From: Arthrobacter yangruifuii
GTDB taxonomy: Bacteria > Actinomycetota > Actinomycetes > Actinomycetales > Micrococcaceae
Direction of reading: 5' to 3'
Assembly (NCBI RefSeq): GCF_009192775.1
Contig: NZ_VTFX01000001.1
Span: 248,001 to 312,000 of the forward strand
Length of the DNA stretch: 64,000 nucleotides
Below, piece after piece: positions 62,302 through 64,000 of this stretch (its first letter is position 1; every line of letters begins with the position of its first letter). The notes under the pieces were generated by a model that was not told the origin of the DNA, made no database searches, and was given only the letters and a program-made list of their open reading frames with translations. A program made the translations under genes and the position numbers.

Positions 62302-64000
62302 TTACGCCAAGAACTTGTCCGGCGTCAGCGGCAGGTCCCGCACCCGGATGCCCGAGGCGTTGTAGGCGGCATTGGCAATGGCCGCCGCGCTGCCCACAAT
62401 CCCGATCTCCCCGATCCCGCGGGCGCCCAGCGGCCCGGCGTGTTCATCCACGTCCTCAATCCACACGGCGTCCATGTCCAGCACATCCGCGCTGGTTGGG
62501 ATGTGGTACTCGGCGAGGTCGTGATTGACGAAGATGCCGAACCGCGGATCCAGGATGCTCTGCTCATGCAGTGCCATGCCCAGGCCCATGGTCATTCCAC
62601 CCAGGAACTGGGACCGGGCAGTACGCGGATTGATGATCCGTCCGGGGGAGAAAACGCCCAGCATCCTCGGCACCCGGATTTCTCCGGTGTCTGCGGAGAT
62701 CCGCACCTCGGCGAAATGCGCGCCGAAGGAGTAGAGGGCGAAGTCCTGTGCTTCGGGATCCTCGGGGGCATCCGCTTCGGTGGCGGCGCCGGGCGAGGGG
62801 TGTTCGCCGTGGTCGGCACGGAACGCGTGTGCTGCGGCGATGATCGTGCCGCCCCAGCTCGCTGTGCCGGAGGATCCGCCGGCCACGCTGGCGGCCGGGA
62901 ACCGGGTGTCGCCGATGCCGAGCCGGACGCGGTCGATCGGCACCCGCAGGGCATCCGCGGCAATCTGCGTGAGGGCCGTCCAGGCGCCGGTGCCGATATC
63001 CGCGGCGCCGATCTGCACCGAATAGATCCCGTCCTGTTCATAGCTGATCCGGGCAGTGTTGGAGGGCTGGCGCATGAAGGGATAGACGGCACTGGCCGTG
63101 CCCATCCCCACCAGCCAGCCGTCCTCCTGCACCGAACGCGGCCGGGTGACCCGGCGGTCCCAGCCGAAGCGTTCCGCGCCCAGGTCGAAGCATTCCATCA
63201 GATGCCTGCTGGACCAGGGTTTGCCGGTTTCCGGGTCGGTCTCCGGCTCGTTCCGGCGGCGCAGTTCAATCGGGTCCAGTCCCGCCGCAGCGGCGAGTTC
63301 ATCCATGGCCACCTCGGGCCCGAACATACCCGGGCATTCACCCGGTGCCCGCATCCAGGACGGCACCGGAATGTCCAGCGGCGCCAGCCGGGTGGTGGTC
63401 CGCCGGTTGGGGGAGGCGTACATCATCCGGAACGGCGCCGGTGTCTGTTCCGCGAATTCCTTAATCCTGGAGGTGTGCTCCACAATGTCCAGGGACATGG
63501 CGGTCAGCCTACCGTCGTCGGCCGCGCCCAGCCGGATCCGCTGGATGGTGGGCGTGCGGTGGCTGGTCAGCGAATACATGTGCTGGCGGCTGACCGGGAA
63601 CTTCACCGGCCGGCCCTCGGTGCACTGCGCAGCCAGGGCCGCCATCACCACGTGCACGTGCGGCATGCCCTTGGAGCCGAAGCCGCCGCCCACGTGCGGG
63701 GCGATGACCCGGACCTGCTCCTCTTCCAGGCCCAGGACCTGCGCCAGCGTGCCCTTGACCGCATGGACCCCCTGGGTGGAGTCCCAGAGGGTCAACAGGG
63801 TCCCGTCCCACTGCGCCACGGTGGCGTGGGGTTCCAGGGGATTGTTGTGTTCGGCGGGTGTGGAGTAGGTCTGCTCGATCGTCAGGGCCGCCGTCTCGAA
63901 GGCGGCTTCCACATCGCCCTGGCTGCTGTCCGTCGGGGTGCCGGCATTGAGTTCCTCGGGGGCGTAAAGTGCCGGGTCGTCCGCGCGCAGATGGGCGCTG
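62302..64000 (-). CDS. Xanthine dehydrogenase/aldehyde-oxidase-type molybdenum-binding subunit (5' end outside window)
   Basis: At least 566 residues are visible. The frame continues to the window edge (ELNAGTPTDSSQGDVEAAFE and upstream SAHLRADDPALYAPE). Family segments are YSTPAEHNNPLEPHATVAQW, HVGGGFGSKGMPHVH (molybdopterin binding), GECPGMFGPEVAMDELAAAA, and the catalytic Glu in GARGIGEIGIVGSAAAIANA. It oxidises a purine or aldehyde using a molybdenum cofactor and needs FeS and FAD partners, which would lie beyond the right edge. The exact substrate cannot be set from this part. Confidence 0.9.
   Translation of the reverse strand, partial: SAHLRADDPALYAPEELNAGTPTDSSQGDVEAAFETAALTIEQTYSTPAEHNNPLEPHATVAQWDGTLLTLWDSTQGVHAVKGTLAQVLGLEEEQVRVIAPHVGGGFGSKGMPHVHVVMAALAAQCTEGRPVKFPVSRQHMYSLTSHRTPTIQRIRLGAADDGRLTAMSLDIVEHTSRIKEFAEQTPAPFRMMYASPNRRTTTRLAPLDIPVPSWMRAPGECPGMFGPEVAMDELAAAAGLDPIELRRRNEPETDPETGKPWSSRHLMECFDLGAERFGWDRRVTRPRSVQEDGWLVGMGTASAVYPFMRQPSNTARISYEQDGIYSVQIGAADIGTGAWTALTQIAADALRVPIDRVRLGIGDTRFPAASVAGGSSGTASWGGTIIAAAHAFRADHGEHPSPGAATEADAPEDPEAQDFALYSFGAHFAEVRISADTGEIRVPRMLGVFSPGRIINPRTARSQFLGGMTMGLGMALHEQSILDPRFGIFVNHDLAEYHIPTSADVLDMDAVWIEDVDEHAGPLGARGIGEIGIVGSAAAIANAAYNASGIRVRDLPLTPDKFLA

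Overview
The window is high-GC DNA from the chromosome of a Gram-positive actinobacterium. It is most likely Arthrobacter or a close relative in the Micrococcaceae, judged from overall gene content rather than from a marker gene. Supporting signs are a secreted Rpf-type transglycosylase with LysM, a CarD-type regulator, a GAF-ANTAR protein, LPxTG surface proteins, many GTG starts, and many starts lying 6-8 nt after a TANNNT box with no Shine-Dalgarno (leaderless style). The left edge holds the 3' end of dnaB, which often lies near the replication origin in this group. I see no rRNA, tRNA, CRISPR array, transposase, integrase or phage gene. The window reads as ordinary chromosomal sequence with small accessory modules.

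Layout. 0-3 kb: dnaB end, an unknown protein, and a KimA-like APC/KUP permease. 3-12.3 kb: a L-arabinose regulon with a LacI-type regulator, araB-araD-araA and a ChvE/GguA/GguB-type ABC sugar importer. A recognisable promoter and an 18-bp palindromic operator sit in front of araB. 12.3-13.6 kb: rpf with a strong promoter, a ~220-nt leader and a textbook terminator. 13.6-20.4 kb: a BNR-repeat protein with a MoaD/ThiS-like protein ending in GG, a DUF4031-HD protein, an MFS and a MATE exporter, and three small proteins. 20.5-24.7 kb: a four-gene acyl-CoA/amidohydrolase cluster with a divergent MarR regulator. 24.8-28.2 kb: a lipoprotein, then a two-component system followed by an acidic low-complexity anchored protein. 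28.2-30.6 kb: a ROK repressor divergent from gap, with a 21-bp palindrome just downstream of the gap promoter.

30.9-32.1 kb: a DUF2975 membrane protein paired with an XRE regulator, and a small membrane protein. 32.2-37.2 kb: a surface module with a lipoprotein, an S1 protease carrying Ig-like domains and LPQTG, and a paralogous LPDTG stalk protein. 37.5-40.1 kb: an EamA exporter and an acyl-CoA ligase. 40.2-43.0 kb: a DNA-alkylation repair operon (ECF-like sigma factor, Ogt, AlkB, AlkA) whose genes all overlap. 43-46.6 kb: a DUF1304 protein, an orphan PstS and a mannitol 2-dehydrogenase. 46.6-50.3 kb: GAF-ANTAR, a stand-alone SpaB_C-type (thiopeptide/lantibiotic dehydratase C-terminal) protein, and a zinc alcohol dehydrogenase with an unknown partner. 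50.4-58 kb: a DnaJC28-like protein, a pair of CNNM/CorC proteins, a CarD paralogue, a formate/nitrite channel and a second two-component system. 58-64 kb: two GNAT enzymes, a DUF1295 protein, TetR, lactate 2-monooxygenase, and the 3' part of a molybdenum hydroxylase large subunit that runs off the right edge.

The most notable items are the sigma-ogt-alkB-alkA operon, the stand-alone SpaB_C protein without a RiPP cluster, the surface-protein module with a separate protease-prodomain-like lipoprotein, and the ROK/gap regulatory architecture.
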